From Saccharopolyspora thermophila (GTDB taxonomy: Bacteria > Actinomycetota > Actinomycetes > Mycobacteriales > Pseudonocardiaceae): a DNA stretch of 64,000 nucleotides. Both the position numbers and the translations under genes were made by a program. Below are positions 9,003 to 19,007 of the stretch, in pieces. Below the pieces are notes generated by a model, which saw nothing but the letters and a program-made list of their open reading frames with translations, was not told the DNA's origin and searched no databases. Positions within the stretch are counted from its first letter, which is position 1. Every line of letters starts with the position of its first letter. The stretch covers positions 186,001 through 250,000 of the forward strand of contig NZ_BMMT01000005.1 in assembly GCF_014646075.1 (NCBI RefSeq). The letters are read 5' to 3'.

Positions 9003-11255
9003 TCAGGATCTCAGTTCCCCGTCTCGATCACCCTCGGTGGTCGGGGTGTGGGCGCTCTCCGGTGTTTCGACCGCCGCGGCGTTCACCGCGCCCGCTTCCG
9101 CCACGGGCTGTTCGCTCTGCCTGGTGCGCTGCCTGCGGGCCAGCGCCCGCTTCACGATCCGCCGACCCGACATCAGCACCAGCAGCACCGCCGCGACCCC
9201 GGTCAGCCAGGGGATCAGCTCCCCGTAGTTGGTGGACTCCACCTGCATCCGCTTGGTGGTGCCCAGCGGGGTGCCGCCTTCGGTGGTCAGGCTCACGTCG
9301 ATGGTGAACGTCCCGGCCCGCTGCGCATTGGTCTGCAGGGGGAACTGCCGGCGCCCGTTGGCCGGAATGAACGCGAGGCCGCCGAAGTCGAGCTGCATCT
9401 CGACCCCGGGCACCGGCGGGATGTGGAACATCACGCCCACCGCGATCGGCAGGTCGTTCACCACGGTCACCGGGATCGGGCTGTCGGCGGAGGACCGGGT
9501 GACCTGCCCGGGGAACTCCTCGACCCGGACTTTCGAGAGCACCTCGTCGATGGCGTTCGCGGCCTTCGACACCCAGTACCGGGCGCCTCCCGGGTTGCCG
9601 CGCCACGCGCTGGACACGCCGTGCAGCAGCCCGTTCGCCAGCGGCGTGGTCACCTGGCCCTTCTCCACGGTGCTGGACGGTTCCTCGCGCGACGACCGGT
9701 ACAGGTCGCCGACCGCGAAGTTCTGCGCCGCCAGCTCGTCGATCACCGGCTGCGGGATCTCGTCAGAGCCCGCGGCCACCGGGTACGTCAGGTCGGCTTC
9801 CGGTAGCGTGGCCGGGTCGGGCCCGGGCAGCGCGGTGGGCCGCAGGTAGCCGGCGTCGGCGAGCTTCTGCATGCCGTCCAGCAGGCTGCGCAGGTCGTCG
9901 GCGCGCATGTTCCAGCGGCGCGGCGGGACCAGCACGGACGTGGCGTTGGCGACGAATCCCTGGGTGGCGCGGAAGACCAGCGCGGCCAGCGCGTTCTCGG
10001 CGGACAGGGAGCCGTTCTGCGGCGGCGACAGCGCCGTCACCTTCTGCGGGGTGTCGTGCAGCGGATCGAGCGCGCTGGTCAGCAGCGGGTCGATCGGCAC
10101 CGCGGTGAGGTCGTGGCCGCGCACCCTCACCGGCGACAGCGACCCGGCCGGGATGCCCAGCGACTGCGGCTCCAGCAGCACGGTCTCGACGTCGCCGAGC
10201 TGGCCGGCCGCGGGTTCGTCCAGCGCGCCCTCGATCGGCCACAGCGCCCGGCGCGGTTCCACGTCCAGGATCTGGTGGACGTACTCGGTGCCGTAGAGCG
10301 CGTTGCGGATCACGTCGGGCAGCCCGGCCCGGCCGAGCGCAACGAGGTCCGCGTCGGCGTAGGGCAGCGCCAGCACGCAGCGCCCCGAGGTGGCTTCCTT
10401 CAGTTTGTTCAGCCACAGTTCGGCCGCACCGCCGCCGATGCCCTCGGCCAGCGAGCCGTTGGGCTGGCGCACCAGGTAGCCCTTGCGCATCGCTTCGACG
10501 GTGAGCAGCAGGTCCGGGTCGACGGCGAAGCACAGCGAGCTGCCCAGCGGGGAGCCGGGCCCGGCGCGTTCGGTGACCGCCTCGACCAGCTCATAGAGCC
10601 GTCCGCCGGGGGCCAGCGACGCGGACAGCTGATCGTCGATCAGCACCGTCGGCATGCCGGGGATGGCTTCCCGCTCCATCCGCGGGTAGTCGATGATCGG
10701 CACGACCATGCTGGTCGGCACGGGTTGCCCGGGGCGGACCGGGGCGCTGCCCGGGGTGGCCACGACGGGCAGCAGGAACCGCGCCTCGGCGATCCGCGCC
10801 CGGGAGCCGGAGCCGGGTGTCCCATTGAAGTTCACCAGCAGCGGGTAGCTGCCCGGCTGGCTGATCTGCAGGGAGTTCGCGCCGGTCAGCGGGATGTGCA
10901 GATCGAAGGAGACCTGCTGGCCGGGGGCCAGCCGGTCGGCGACGGTGCTGAACGCCGGTCCGGTGACCGTGGGCGTGTCGCCGCGCATCGCGCGCTGGGT
11001 GGCGGGTTCGGTGGTGGTCGGGTTGCCGCGCTGGACGCGGGCCTGGATGCCGCTGATGACCTGGTCGCTGGTGTTGGTCAACCGACCGGAGATGGTGACC
11101 TCGCCGGGCGAGTCGCCGGCGACCACCGACGGGGTGATCTTGGTCACGTCCAGTTGGGCGGGGGGCTCGCCCTGGGCGGTCGCCGCCGGGGGCCGCACCA
11201 CCGGGACGAGTGTGCACAACACCACCGCGACGAGCGCGGCCAGCAGAAACCTCAC
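9003..11255 (-). CDS. DUF6049 family secreted/membrane-anchored protein
   Basis: 750 aa with an N-terminal signal peptide (about 1-28, ending AATAQG), a long extracytoplasmic region with beta-rich Ig-like stretches, and one C-terminal transmembrane helix (about 675-697) followed by a basic cytoplasmic tail. It is the counterpart of mycobacterial Rv3909, always found between mutT4 and murJ, so a role in cell-envelope assembly is likely but unproven. The GTG start overlaps the stop of the nudix gene by 4 bp (GTGA), which shows translational coupling. Confidence 0.85.
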   Translation of the reverse strand: MRFLLAALVAVVLCTLVPVVRPPAATAQGEPPAQLDVTKITPSVVAGDSPGEVTISGRLTNTSDQVISGIQARVQRGNPTTTEPATQRAMRGDTPTVTGPAFSTVADRLAPGQQVSFDLHIPLTGANSLQISQPGSYPLLVNFNGTPGSGSRARIAEARFLLPVVATPGSAPVRPGQPVPTSMVVPIIDYPRMEREAIPGMPTVLIDDQLSASLAPGGRLYELVEAVTERAGPGSPLGSSLCFAVDPDLLLTVEAMRKGYLVRQPNGSLAEGIGGGAAELWLNKLKEATSGRCVLALPYADADLVALGRAGLPDVIRNALYGTEYVHQILDVEPRRALWPIEGALDEPAAGQLGDVETVLLEPQSLGIPAGSLSPVRVRGHDLTAVPIDPLLTSALDPLHDTPQKVTALSPPQNGSLSAENALAALVFRATQGFVANATSVLVPPRRWNMRADDLRSLLDGMQKLADAGYLRPTALPGPDPATLPEADLTYPVAAGSDEIPQPVIDELAAQNFAVGDLYRSSREEPSSTVEKGQVTTPLANGLLHGVSSAWRGNPGGARYWVSKAANAIDEVLSKVRVEEFPGQVTRSSADSPIPVTVVNDLPIAVGVMFHIPPVPGVEMQLDFGGLAFIPANGRRQFPLQTNAQRAGTFTIDVSLTTEGGTPLGTTKRMQVESTNYGELIPWLTGVAAVLLVLMSGRRIVKRALARRQRTRQSEQPVAEAGAVNAAAVETPESAHTPTTEGDRDGELRS

Positions 11256-11809
11256 CCCGGCTCCGTCCCGCTACCTCGTGCCGGCCGGGCCGTGAGCCGT
11301 CCGGTCGCGCCGTCCGCACCGCCGCCGCGCAGGTTCAGCGCGCGCCGCACCAGGCGACGCTCGTCGGCGTATGCCAGTACCTCGTCCAGTTCACCAAGCG
11401 GCACCCACGCCACCTCGGTGACCTCCACGTCCTCGTCGGAAAGCTCCCCGCCCACCGCATCCAGCAGGAAGTGGTGCACGGTCTTGTGTATGCGCCGGTT
11501 GCCCGCCACGAACCAGTAGTCGATCGTGCCGATCGGTGAGACCACCCGGCCGATGATGCCGGTCTCCTCGGCGACCTCCCGCACCGCGGTCTGCTCCGGC
11601 GTTTCCCCGGCCTCGATGTGCCCCTTCGGCAGCGACCACAGCAACCGGCCCTTGCGGTCCAGCCTCCCGATGATCGCAGCGAGCCCTTCGGCGCTGTCGA
11701 CCACCAGTCCTCCGGCCGACGTCTCGTCGACGGTCCGCAGTTTGCGCCGCCGGCGTCGGTTCCGACGCCCCGGCTGGGCACCGCCGGAGCGGCCGGGCGA
11801 CGGGGGCAT
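11252..11809 (-). CDS. NUDIX hydrolase (MutT4-like)
   Basis: 185 aa with a complete Nudix box at residues 63-85 (G-x5-E-x7-REVAEETGI). A long Arg-rich N-terminal tail (1-27) precedes it. The enzyme hydrolyses nucleoside-diphosphate-linked compounds; its substrate is not predictable. Synteny with Rv3908 (mutT4) is exact: it is divergent from pcnA and overlaps the DUF6049 gene by 4 bp. Confidence 0.88.
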   Translation of the reverse strand: MPPSPGRSGGAQPGRRNRRRRRKLRTVDETSAGGLVVDSAEGLAAIIGRLDRKGRLLWSLPKGHIEAGETPEQTAVREVAEETGIIGRVVSPIGTIDYWFVAGNRRIHKTVHHFLLDAVGGELSDEDVEVTEVAWVPLGELDEVLAYADERRLVRRALNLRGGGADGATGRLTARPARGSGTEPG

Positions 11810-11950
11810 GCCGTGATGGTAGTGCGATCAGGGGTGTCACCGGCACCACACGGAGCACGCGTTCAGGTTCTCGCGCCGGGCGAACCGCGACGTCGCCGCC
11901 CCGCCGCCGGGTTGACCGCGGACAGGTCAAAGCGCGCCCTGAGCAGGCGA

Positions 11951-11956
11951 TACCCT
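11951..11956 (+). promoter_or_regulatory. pcnA: Putative -10 box of leaderless pcnA transcript
   Basis: TACCCT lies 8 nt upstream of the GTG start of the CCA-adding enzyme and no Shine-Dalgarno sequence intervenes. This matches the leaderless pattern seen at several other genes of this window. Confidence 0.45.
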
Positions 11957-11964
11957 GATATCTC

Positions 11965-13464
11965 GTGTCCCCTTCGCAGCACCACGACTCCGCCACGTCC
12001 GCCGACCTCCAGAGCCGGGAGCGCCAGGTGCAGCGCAACGCCGTCGTGGAGCTGGTGCGGGTCGCCCCGGTCGCGGAGGAACTCGCCGAGCGGTTCGTCG
12101 CCGCAGGTCACCGGCTGTACCTGGTGGGCGGCAGCGTGCGCGACGCGCTGCTGGGGCGGTTGGGCACCGACCTTGACTTCACCACCGACGCCCGGCCCGA
12201 GCAGGTCCGCGAGCTGCTGACCGGGTGGGCGGAGACGATCTGGGACACCGGCATCCAGTTCGGCACGCTGGGCGCCTACCGGCGGGGCACGACGGTGGAG
12301 ATCACCACCTTCCGTGCGGACACCTACGACCGGGTCAGCCGCAATCCCGAGGTGGCCTTCGGCGACACCATCGACGGCGACCTGGTGCGCCGCGACTTCA
12401 CCGTGAACGCGATGGCCATCGAGCTGCCGGGCCGCCGGTTCATCGACCTGCACGACGGGATGGCCGACCTGGTGCAGCGGCGGCTGGACACCCCGGCGGC
12501 CCCGGAGGACTCCTTCGCCGACGACCCGCTGCGGATGCTGCGCGCCGCGCGGTTCGTGGCCCAGCTGGGCTTCACCGCCAGCGACCGCGTGGTGCGGGCC
12601 ATGTCCGAGATGGCCATCGAGATCACCCGGATCACCCCGGAGCGGGTGCAGCAGGAGCTGTCGAAGCTGCTGTGCGGTGAGTTCCCGCGGCGCGGCATCG
12701 AGCTGCTGGTGGACACCGGGCTGGCTGATCACGTGCTGCCCGAGGTGCCGGCGATGAAGCTGGAGATCGACGAGCACCACCAGCACAAGGATGTCTACCG
12801 GCACTCGCTGACCGTGCTGGACCAGGCGATCGACCTGGAACGGGCGGCCGACCCGGAGGCTGAGCCGGACCTGGTGCTGCGGCTGGCCGCGCTGCTGCAC
12901 GACATCGGCAAGCCCGCGACCCGGCGGTTCGAGGCGGGCGGCGGGGTGAGCTTCCACCACCACGAGGTGGTCGGGGCGAAGATGGCGCGCAAGCGGCTGC
13001 GCGCGCTGCGGTACCCGAAGGACGTCATCAACGACGTGGCCGACCTCGTGTTCCTGCACCTGCGGTTCCACGGCTACAGCGACGGGCAGTGGACCGACTC
13101 GGCGGTCCGCCGCTACGTCAACGACGCGGGCCACCTGCTGCCGCGGTTGCACAAGCTGGTGCGGGCCGACTGCACCACGCGCAACCGGCGCAAGGCCGCT
13201 GCCCTGCAGCGCGCCTACGACGACCTGGAGGAGCGGATCGCGCGGATCGCCGCCGAGGAGGACCTGGCGAAGGTCCGGCCGGACCTGGACGGCAACGAGA
13301 TCATGCGGCTGCTCGGCGTGGACCCGGGGCCGGTGGTCGGCCGGGCGTGGAAGCACCTGAAGGAGTTGCGCCTGGACCGCGGTCCGCTGTCGCACGACGA
13401 GGCGGTGGCCGAACTGTTCCGCTGGGCGCGCGAGGAGGGCATCGAGGTCCCGAACGCGGGCTGA
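11965..13464 (+). CDS. pcnA: CCA tRNA nucleotidyltransferase
   Basis: 499 aa. The polymerase-beta-type head domain has LVGGSVRDALLGR (GG at 55-56) and the two catalytic carboxylates of DLD (69-71). RNA-binding helices follow, then a C-terminal HD domain (LLHDIGKP, His312-Asp313). It adds or repairs the 3' CCA end of tRNAs. The GTG start has no ribosome-binding site and is probably leaderless. It is divergent from the nudix gene, as in mycobacteria (Rv3907c). Confidence 0.95.
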   Translation: MSPSQHHDSATSADLQSRERQVQRNAVVELVRVAPVAEELAERFVAAGHRLYLVGGSVRDALLGRLGTDLDFTTDARPEQVRELLTGWAETIWDTGIQFGTLGAYRRGTTVEITTFRADTYDRVSRNPEVAFGDTIDGDLVRRDFTVNAMAIELPGRRFIDLHDGMADLVQRRLDTPAAPEDSFADDPLRMLRAARFVAQLGFTASDRVVRAMSEMAIEITRITPERVQQELSKLLCGEFPRRGIELLVDTGLADHVLPEVPAMKLEIDEHHQHKDVYRHSLTVLDQAIDLERAADPEAEPDLVLRLAALLHDIGKPATRRFEAGGGVSFHHHEVVGAKMARKRLRALRYPKDVINDVADLVFLHLRFHGYSDGQWTDSAVRRYVNDAGHLLPRLHKLVRADCTTRNRRKAAALQRAYDDLEERIARIAAEEDLAKVRPDLDGNEIMRLLGVDPGPVVGRAWKHLKELRLDRGPLSHDEAVAELFRWAREEGIEVPNAG

Positions 13465-13604
13465 CGCGCGTCTTATTAATAGTGCGTCTTGCTATTGGCG
13501 GGTTGTACCGGTTGTTGATCAACCAGTGACATCCGCGACAGCATGGTTTGCGCACTCGTTGGGTCGCGGTGGGTCCGTGAGCGGGCAACCAGTGAGATCA
13601 TGCG

Positions 13605-14180
13605 ATGGTGGGATCAGACGCGGACGTGGAACCGGGGACGCTGCTCGTCGCCGCCCCACAGCTGCTGGACCGGAACTTCCGGCGGACGGTCGTGTACGTC
13701 ATCCACCACCGGGCCGAGGGGACGCTGGGCGTCGTGCTGAACCGGCCGAGCGAGGTGGCGGTGCACGACGTGTTGCCGAAATGGGGGCAGCACGCGAGCC
13801 ACCCGCAGGCGCTGTTCGTCGGCGGACCGGTGGAGCAGCGCACGGCGATCTGCCTGGCCACCCTGCGCGCCGGTGAGGACGTCACCTCGATCGCCGGGAT
13901 GGTCGGCGTCCGCGGCCCGGTCGGCCTGGTCGACCTCGACGGCGATCCGGCGGACCTGGTGCCCCGGGCGCGTGGCCTGCGGTTCTTCGCCGGCTACGCC
14001 GGCTGGGAGGCCGGTCAGCTGGCGGGCGAGATCGACCGCGGCGACTGGATCGTGGTCCCGGCGCTGCCGGACGACGTGATCGCCGATCCGGGTACGGAGC
14101 TGTGGGGCCGGGTCCTGCGCCGCCAGGGACCGCCCCTCGCCTTCCTGGCAACCCACCCCGGCGACGTCAAGCTCAACTGA
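13605..14180 (+). CDS. YqgE/AlgH family protein (UPF0301)
   Basis: 191 aa with the family hallmarks GTLLVAAPQLLDRNF at the N-terminus, LGVVLNRPSE, FVGGPV and the C-terminal FFAGYAGWEAGQL. Its biochemical function is unknown; the AlgH name comes from alginate regulation in Pseudomonas. ATG 13605 gives a protein of normal length. In M. tuberculosis the counterpart Rv0038 lies on the other side of oriC from pcnA, so the 140 bp between pcnA and this gene are a synteny junction. Confidence 0.92.
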   Translation: MVGSDADVEPGTLLVAAPQLLDRNFRRTVVYVIHHRAEGTLGVVLNRPSEVAVHDVLPKWGQHASHPQALFVGGPVEQRTAICLATLRAGEDVTSIAGMVGVRGPVGLVDLDGDPADLVPRARGLRFFAGYAGWEAGQLAGEIDRGDWIVVPALPDDVIADPGTELWGRVLRRQGPPLAFLATHPGDVKLN

Positions 14181-14265
14181 CCATCCCGACCTGTCGGGTT
14201 CCGAGGCTCCGCCCCGGTCACCGGGCGAAACGTGTTCGCACTCCGCACCGCAGAACGGTGCGGAG

Positions 14266-14306
14266 TTATCCACAGAAATCGGAGTTGTCCACAGGGCTGT
14301 GGACAA
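14266..14306. other. Cluster of three DnaA boxes
   Basis: TTATCCACA at 14266-14274 is a perfect DnaA box. TTGTCCACA at 14285-14293 is the high-GC actinobacterial form. An inverted TGTGGACAA is at 14298-14306. Three boxes in 41 bp outside any gene are unlikely by chance. No DnaA, DnaN or AT-rich unwinding region is in the window, so this may be a DnaA-titration or regulatory site, or a remnant of origin rearrangement, rather than oriC itself. Confidence 0.65.
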
Positions 14307-14314
14307 CCGGGTGG

Positions 14315-14728
14315 TCAGTCCTGCTGGAGCCCGCCGCAGCACCCGCCCGCGCACCCGGCGCAGCCGCCGGTCGGCGCCGGCGCCGGCAGCGCCTCGGCCG
14401 CGCGGTTGCCCATCACGCCGCCTACGGTCATCAGGGCGAAGGCACCGACCAGGCCGATCACCGCAACCATCACCACGCTGAACGCGGCCGCCAGCATCGG
14501 CAGCGACACCCCGGCCAGCACGGCCACCGCACCCCCGGCCAGCATCGCCGGCCCCGCCACGCGGTTGGCGAGCTCGAACGCGTCGTCGCTGCGCATGGCG
14601 GCGGGCGTGCGGACACCGACGTAGCGGTTGCGCGGCAGCTGACCGCGCAACCCGCGGAAACCGAGGAGCAGCAGCGCCGCCCCACCCAGGACCAGGACCG
14701 CGCAGAGGATCACCTGAACAGCGAACAC
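14315..14728 (-). CDS. SdpI-family membrane protein with Cys-rich tail
   Basis: 137 aa with three or four hydrophobic helices and the SdpI signature LPRNRYVGVRTPAAMRSDDAF after helix 1. In Bacillus SdpI gives immunity to the SdpC toxin and signals toxin presence; in actinobacteria the role is unknown. The C-terminus ends in a Gly/Cys-rich tail (GGCAGCAGGCCGG, four Cys in 13 residues), which is not part of the standard family and could bind metal. The start is GTG 14728. Confidence 0.8.
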   Translation of the reverse strand: MFAVQVILCAVLVLGGAALLLLGFRGLRGQLPRNRYVGVRTPAAMRSDDAFELANRVAGPAMLAGGAVAVLAGVSLPMLAAAFSVVMVAVIGLVGAFALMTVGGVMGNRAAEALPAPAPTGGCAGCAGGCCGGLQQD

Positions 14729-14794
14729 CCGACCAGACTAAGCCTCCATCCGGGTGCTACCTGCCGGACACCCTGGTCAGGTGTGCTGTCCCAC

Positions 14795-15862
14795 ATGGTC
14801 ACCACATCTGTCCCGAGCGCCCTGCTGGCGCTCGCCCTGCTGGCCGGTGCGGCGCCCCCGGCCGCGGCGACGCCCGGCGAGGTGCGCCTCGTCGGCGAAA
14901 CCACGCTGCCGCACGCCCTGCAGTTCGACGGCACCACGGTCGGCGGCCTGTCCGGAATCGACTACCACCCGCGCACCGGGGAGTGGCTGCTGATCAGCGA
15001 CGATCCCTCGGATCACCAACCCGCGCGGAGCTACACCGCGCGCATCGACGGCGGACAGGTCCGGCTCACCGGCACCCGTCCGCTGCTGCGGCCGGACGGC
15101 ACGACGTATTCCGAGGGTTCCGTGGACCCCGAGGACGTCCGGTGGGACCCGCTCAGCAGCGACCTGTGGTGGACCAGCGAGGGCCAGCGCGGCGCGCAGC
15201 TGATCGACCCGTCGATCCGCCGCGCCGACACCGACGGCGCCGCCACGGGCGAACTGCCGCTGCCGGCGAACCTGCGGATGGCTCCCGATGCCGGGCCGAA
15301 GCACAACGAGGCGCTGGAGGGCCTGACCTTCGCCGACGGCGGCACCCGCGTGGTCACCGCCATGGAGGGGCCGCTCCTGCAGGACGGCGAGTCGCCGACC
15401 GTCGACCACGGCGCGCTGTCCCGGATCACCGTGCAGTCCCGCTCCGGTCGGGTGCTCGCGCAGTACGCCTACCCGCTGGACCCGGTGTTCGCCGAGTCGC
15501 CGACCGGCGGCTTCGCTAACAACGGGGTGTCCGGGCTGCTCGCCGACCGCGGCGGACGCTACCTGGTGATGGAGCGCTCCTTCGTCACCGGCGTCGGCAA
15601 CTCGATCCGGATCTACCGGGTCGACCCGCGCGGCGCCACGGACGTGCAGGACGTCGACTCACTGCAGGGCGCGGGCGTGCGCCCGGTGCGCAAGGAGCTG
15701 CTGGTCGACCTCGCCGACCTGGGCCTGCGCACCGTCGACAACGTGGAGGGCCTGACCTGGGGCCCGCGGCTGCCGGACGGCAGCCGCAGCCTGGTGCTGG
15801 TCAGCGACGACAACTTCTCGCCGCAGCAGACCACGCAGGTGATCACCCTGGCCGTGCGGTGA
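14795..15862 (+). CDS. Secreted esterase-like-activity-of-phytase family protein
   Basis: 355 aa with a signal peptide (about 1-25, ending AAPPAAATPG) and a beta-propeller-like body. It shows the PF13449 features GLSGIDYHP, a central EALEGLTFADGGTRVVTAMEG and DNVEGLTWGP near the end. It is predicted to be an exported phosphatase/esterase with a phytase-like fold; its substrate is unknown. ATG 14795 was chosen. GTG 14783, in frame and 4 codons upstream, is an alternative. It is divergent from the SdpI gene. Confidence 0.8.
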   Translation: MVTTSVPSALLALALLAGAAPPAAATPGEVRLVGETTLPHALQFDGTTVGGLSGIDYHPRTGEWLLISDDPSDHQPARSYTARIDGGQVRLTGTRPLLRPDGTTYSEGSVDPEDVRWDPLSSDLWWTSEGQRGAQLIDPSIRRADTDGAATGELPLPANLRMAPDAGPKHNEALEGLTFADGGTRVVTAMEGPLLQDGESPTVDHGALSRITVQSRSGRVLAQYAYPLDPVFAESPTGGFANNGVSGLLADRGGRYLVMERSFVTGVGNSIRIYRVDPRGATDVQDVDSLQGAGVRPVRKELLVDLADLGLRTVDNVEGLTWGPRLPDGSRSLVLVSDDNFSPQQTTQVITLAVR

Positions 15863-15869
15863 GGTGCGT

Positions 15870-15875
15870 TACCCT
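15870..15875 (+). promoter_or_regulatory. leuS: Putative -10 box of the leuS leader transcript
   Basis: TACCCT lies 7 nt before the GTG of the leucine-rich leader peptide. The transcript would begin at or next to that GTG, making the leader peptide leaderless, as in known actinobacterial amino-acid attenuators. Confidence 0.5.
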
Positions 15876-15882
15876 GGGACTC

Positions 15883-15921
15883 GTGAGCACGAGGCACCTG
15901 CTCCTTGCGAGGCCGCGTTGA
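15883..15921 (+). CDS. Leucine-rich leader peptide of leuS
   Basis: A 12-codon open frame, GTG...TGA, encodes MSTRHLLLARPR, with three consecutive leucine codons (CTG CTC CTT) in its middle. It lies 138 nt upstream of leuS and is followed by an intrinsic terminator. A ribosome stalled at these codons when leucyl-tRNA is scarce would change downstream RNA folding. This is the layout of a classical attenuation leader. It is inferred from sequence alone. Confidence 0.65.
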   Translation: MSTRHLLLARPR

Positions 15922-15951
15922 CCGCTCGTTGAACCGGCGGCAGCGCGGCGA

Positions 15952-15990
15952 CCCCTCATGCCCGGTAGGGCTGGGGGGTTTTCCGTTTTT
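15952..15990 (+). terminator. Attenuator terminator before leuS
   Basis: The left arm 15952-15963 pairs with 15968-15978: six outer pairs, a small internal loop and four inner GC pairs around a GGTA loop. TTTTCCGTTTTT follows immediately (15979-15990). Upstream segments can form competing pairings, for example ACCGG 15933-15937 with CCGGT 15962-15966, or GCCGCG 15912-15917 with CGCGGC 15944-15949. These would suit a terminator/antiterminator switch. Confidence 0.7.
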
Positions 15991-16058
15991 CGCAGGCGGC
16001 ACACTTGGGGGCGCACACCCGAGCGCTCGCCGGAGTTGGTAGGGAAGGACGCAACGCG

Positions 16059-18959
16059 ATGAGTGGCCAGGCAGACGGCTCGACGACGGTGGTTGCCGAG
16101 GAGGTCCCGCCGTTCCGCTACACCGCGGAGACGGCGACCAAGATCGAGCAGCGTTGGCAGCGCCGCTGGGAGGAACGCGGCACCTTCCACGCGCCCAACC
16201 CGGTCGGGTCGCTCAAGGGCGACGCGCCCGAGGACAAGCTGTTCGTGCAGGACATGTTCCCCTACCCGTCGGGTTCGGGGCTGCACGTCGGCCACCCGCT
16301 GGGCTACATCGGCACCGACGTCTACGCCCGCTACCACCGGATGCTGGGCCGCAACGTGCTGCACACCATGGGCTTCGACTCGTTCGGCCTGCCCGCCGAG
16401 CAGTATGCGGTACAGACCGGCACGCACCCGCGGACCACGACCGAGGCCAACATCGAGCGCTTCCTGCGCCAGATCCGCCGACTGGGTCTGGGCCACGACG
16501 AGCGCCGCCGGATCGCGACCACCGACATCGAGTTCTACCGGTGGACGCAGTGGATCTTCCTGCAGATCTTCAACGCCTGGTACGACACCGAGGCCGACGG
16601 CGGCCGCGGCCGCGCGCGGCCGATCAGCGTGCTGGAGGAGCAGTTCGCCAGCGGCGCCCGGCCCACCCCGGACGGCCGCCCGTGGGCCGAGCTGTCCCGG
16701 GTCGAGCAGCGCAGGATCATCGACTCGTACCGGCTGGCGTACCTGTCGGAGGCGCCGGTGAACTGGGCGCCCGGCCTGGGCACCGTGGTGGCCAACGAGG
16801 AGGTCACCGCGGAGGGCCTGACCGAGCGCGGCAACTTCCCGGTGTTCCGCCGCAACCTGAAGCAGTGGATGATGCGGATCACCGCGTACGCCGACCGCCT
16901 GGTCGACGACCTGGACCGGCTGGACTGGCCGGAGAAGGTCAAGACCATGCAGCGGAACTGGATCGGCCGCTCGCAGGGCGCGAACGTGGTGTTCCCGCTG
17001 GACGGCTCGGCCGGGCAGATCGAGATCTTCACCACCCGCCCGGACACCCTGTTCGGCGTCACCTTCATGGTCCTGGCTCCGGAGCACCCGTTGGTCGACG
17101 AGCTGACCGCGACGGCGTGGCCGGAGGGCGTCGACGAACGCTGGACCGGGGGTGCGACGACCCCGGCCGAGGCGGTGGCGCAGTACCGCCGCGCCGCGTC
17201 GATGAAGTCCGACCTGGACCGCCAGGAGAACCGGGAGAAGACCGGTGTCTTCACCGGCGCCTGGGCGACCAACCCGGTCAACGGCGCCCGCATCCCGGTG
17301 TTCATCGCCGACTACGTGCTGATGGGCTACGGCACCGGCGCGATCATGGCGGTGCCCGGCGAGGACACCCGCGACTTTGAGTTCGCGCAGGTCTTCGGCC
17401 TGCCCGTGGTCCGCACGGTGCAGCCCCCGGAGGACTTCGAGGGCGGCGCGTACACCGGTGAGGGGCCGCGGATCAACTCGGCGAACCCGCAGGCCGGCCT
17501 GGACCTGAACGGGCTGAACCTGGACGACGCCAAGAAGGCCGTCATCACGTGGCTGGAGGAGCATGGCCACGGCCGCGGCACCGTGCAGTACAAGCTGCGC
17601 GACTGGCTGTTCGCCCGGCAGCGCTACTGGGGCGAGCCGTTTCCGATCGTCTACGACGAGGACGGCGTGCCACTGGCCCTGCCGGAGGACCAGCTGCCGG
17701 TCGAGCTGCCCGAGGTGGAGGACTACTCGCCGCGGACCTTCGACCCGGAGGACGCCGACAGCGAGCCGGAGCCGCCGCTGGCCAAGGCCACCGCGTGGGC
17801 CAACGTCGAGCTGGACCTGGGCGACGGGCTGAAGCACTACCAGCGCGACACCAACGTGATGCCGCAGTGGGCGGGGTCCTGCTGGTACCAGCTGCGCTAC
17901 ATCGACCCGGACAACGACGAGCGGTTCGTCGACCCGGTCAACGAGCAGTACTGGATGGGCAAGAAGCCCGAGCTGCACGGTCCGAACGACCCGGGCGGGG
18001 TGGACCTGTACGTCGGCGGCGTGGAGCACGCGGTGCTGCACCTGCTGTACTCCCGGTTCTGGCACAAGGTGCTGTACGACCTGGGCTACCTGTCGTCGGA
18101 GGAGCCGTACCGGCGGCTGTACAACCAGGGCTACATCCAGGCATACGCCTACACCGACTCGCGCGGCGTGTACGTCCCGGCCGACGAGGTGACCGAGGAA
18201 CACACCGAGCACGGCGTCCGGTATCTCTACCAGGGCCAGGAGGTCCGGCGGGAGTACGGGAAGATGGGTAAGAGCCTGAAGAACTCCGTCTCCCCGGACG
18301 AGATGGCCGACGCCTACGGCGTGGACACGCTGCGACTGTACGAGATGTCGATGGGCCCGCTGGACGCGTCGCGGCCGTGGGTGACCAAGGACGTGGTGGG
18401 GTCGCACCGCTTCCTGCAGCGGTTGTGGCGCAACGTCGTCGACGAGCACACCGGTGAGCTGCGGGTGACCGACGAGCAGCCGGACGTCGAGATGCTGCGG
18501 GCGCTGCACAAGACGATCGCCGGGGTCCGGGAGGACTACGCGGAGCTGCGGTTCAACACCGCGGTGGCGAAGCTGATCGAGTTCAACAACCGGATCACCA
18601 AGGCGTACTCCAACGCGGCGGGGACGCCGCGCGCGGTGGTGGAGCCGCTGGTGCTGATGGTGGCGCCACTGACGCCGCACCTGGCCGAGGAGCTGTGGTC
18701 CCGGCTGGGGCACGACGAGAGCCTGGCGCACGGGCCGTTCCCGGTGGCCGACGAGGAGTACCTGGTCGAGGACACCGTGGAGTACCCGATCCAGGTCAAC
18801 GGCAAGGTGCGGTCCCGGGTCGTGGTGCCGGCCTCGGCGGACCAGGACGCGGTGCGCGCGGCGGCGCTGGCCGACGAGAAGATCGTGGCCACGCTGGACG
18901 GCCGGGAGCCGCGCAAGGTGATCGTGGTGCCGGGCCGCCTGGTCAACGTCGTCGCCTGA
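16059..18959 (+). CDS. leuS: Leucine--tRNA ligase
   Basis: 966-aa class I aminoacyl-tRNA synthetase. HIGH appears as HVGH at residues 76-79 and KMSKS as KMGKS at 735-739. The CP1 editing domain carries [13 protein letters not shown]. It charges tRNA-Leu. ATG 16059 has GGGAAGGA upstream; the in-frame extension from 16005 would run into the leader region. Expression is probably controlled by the leucine-codon attenuator just upstream. Confidence 0.97.
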   Translation: MSGQADGSTTVVAEEVPPFRYTAETATKIEQRWQRRWEERGTFHAPNPVGSLKGDAPEDKLFVQDMFPYPSGSGLHVGHPLGYIGTDVYARYHRMLGRNVLHTMGFDSFGLPAEQYAVQTGTHPRTTTEANIERFLRQIRRLGLGHDERRRIATTDIEFYRWTQWIFLQIFNAWYDTEADGGRGRARPISVLEEQFASGARPTPDGRPWAELSRVEQRRIIDSYRLAYLSEAPVNWAPGLGTVVANEEVTAEGLTERGNFPVFRRNLKQWMMRITAYADRLVDDLDRLDWPEKVKTMQRNWIGRSQGANVVFPLDGSAGQIEIFTTRPDTLFGVTFMVLAPEHPLVDELTATAWPEGVDERWTGGATTPAEAVAQYRRAASMKSDLDRQENREKTGVFTGAWATNPVNGARIPVFIADYVLMGYGTGAIMAVPGEDTRDFEFAQVFGLPVVRTVQPPEDFEGGAYTGEGPRINSANPQAGLDLNGLNLDDAKKAVITWLEEHGHGRGTVQYKLRDWLFARQRYWGEPFPIVYDEDGVPLALPEDQLPVELPEVEDYSPRTFDPEDADSEPEPPLAKATAWANVELDLGDGLKHYQRDTNVMPQWAGSCWYQLRYIDPDNDERFVDPVNEQYWMGKKPELHGPNDPGGVDLYVGGVEHAVLHLLYSRFWHKVLYDLGYLSSEEPYRRLYNQGYIQAYAYTDSRGVYVPADEVTEEHTEHGVRYLYQGQEVRREYGKMGKSLKNSVSPDEMADAYGVDTLRLYEMSMGPLDASRPWVTKDVVGSHRFLQRLWRNVVDEHTGELRVTDEQPDVEMLRALHKTIAGVREDYAELRFNTAVAKLIEFNNRITKAYSNAAGTPRAVVEPLVLMVAPLTPHLAEELWSRLGHDESLAHGPFPVADEEYLVEDTVEYPIQVNGKVRSRVVVPASADQDAVRAAALADEKIVATLDGREPRKVIVVPGRLVNVVA

Positions 18960-19007
18960 GCCGCACGACGCCCCGGTGGGGTCGCGGTCTTCGCGGCCCC
19001 ACCGGCG

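Noticed and set aside
7320..9806. An 828-codon plus-strand frame opposite murJ and DUF6049
   Set aside because: It is antisense to murJ and extremely rich in His, Arg and Gln, with no domain.
14266..14306. The DnaA boxes as the chromosomal origin
   Set aside because: There are only three boxes, with no dnaA/dnaN genes and no AT-rich unwinding region; gene order places oriC left of the window.
18261..18275. KMGKS instead of KMSKS in leucyl-tRNA synthetase as a sign of inactivation
   Set aside because: Gly at this position is tolerated in class I synthetases and the rest of the enzyme is complete.
15843..18731. A 962-codon minus-strand frame opposite leuS
   Set aside because: It is fully antisense to a protein with intact HIGH/KMSKS-type motifs and has low-complexity His/Arg/Val composition.
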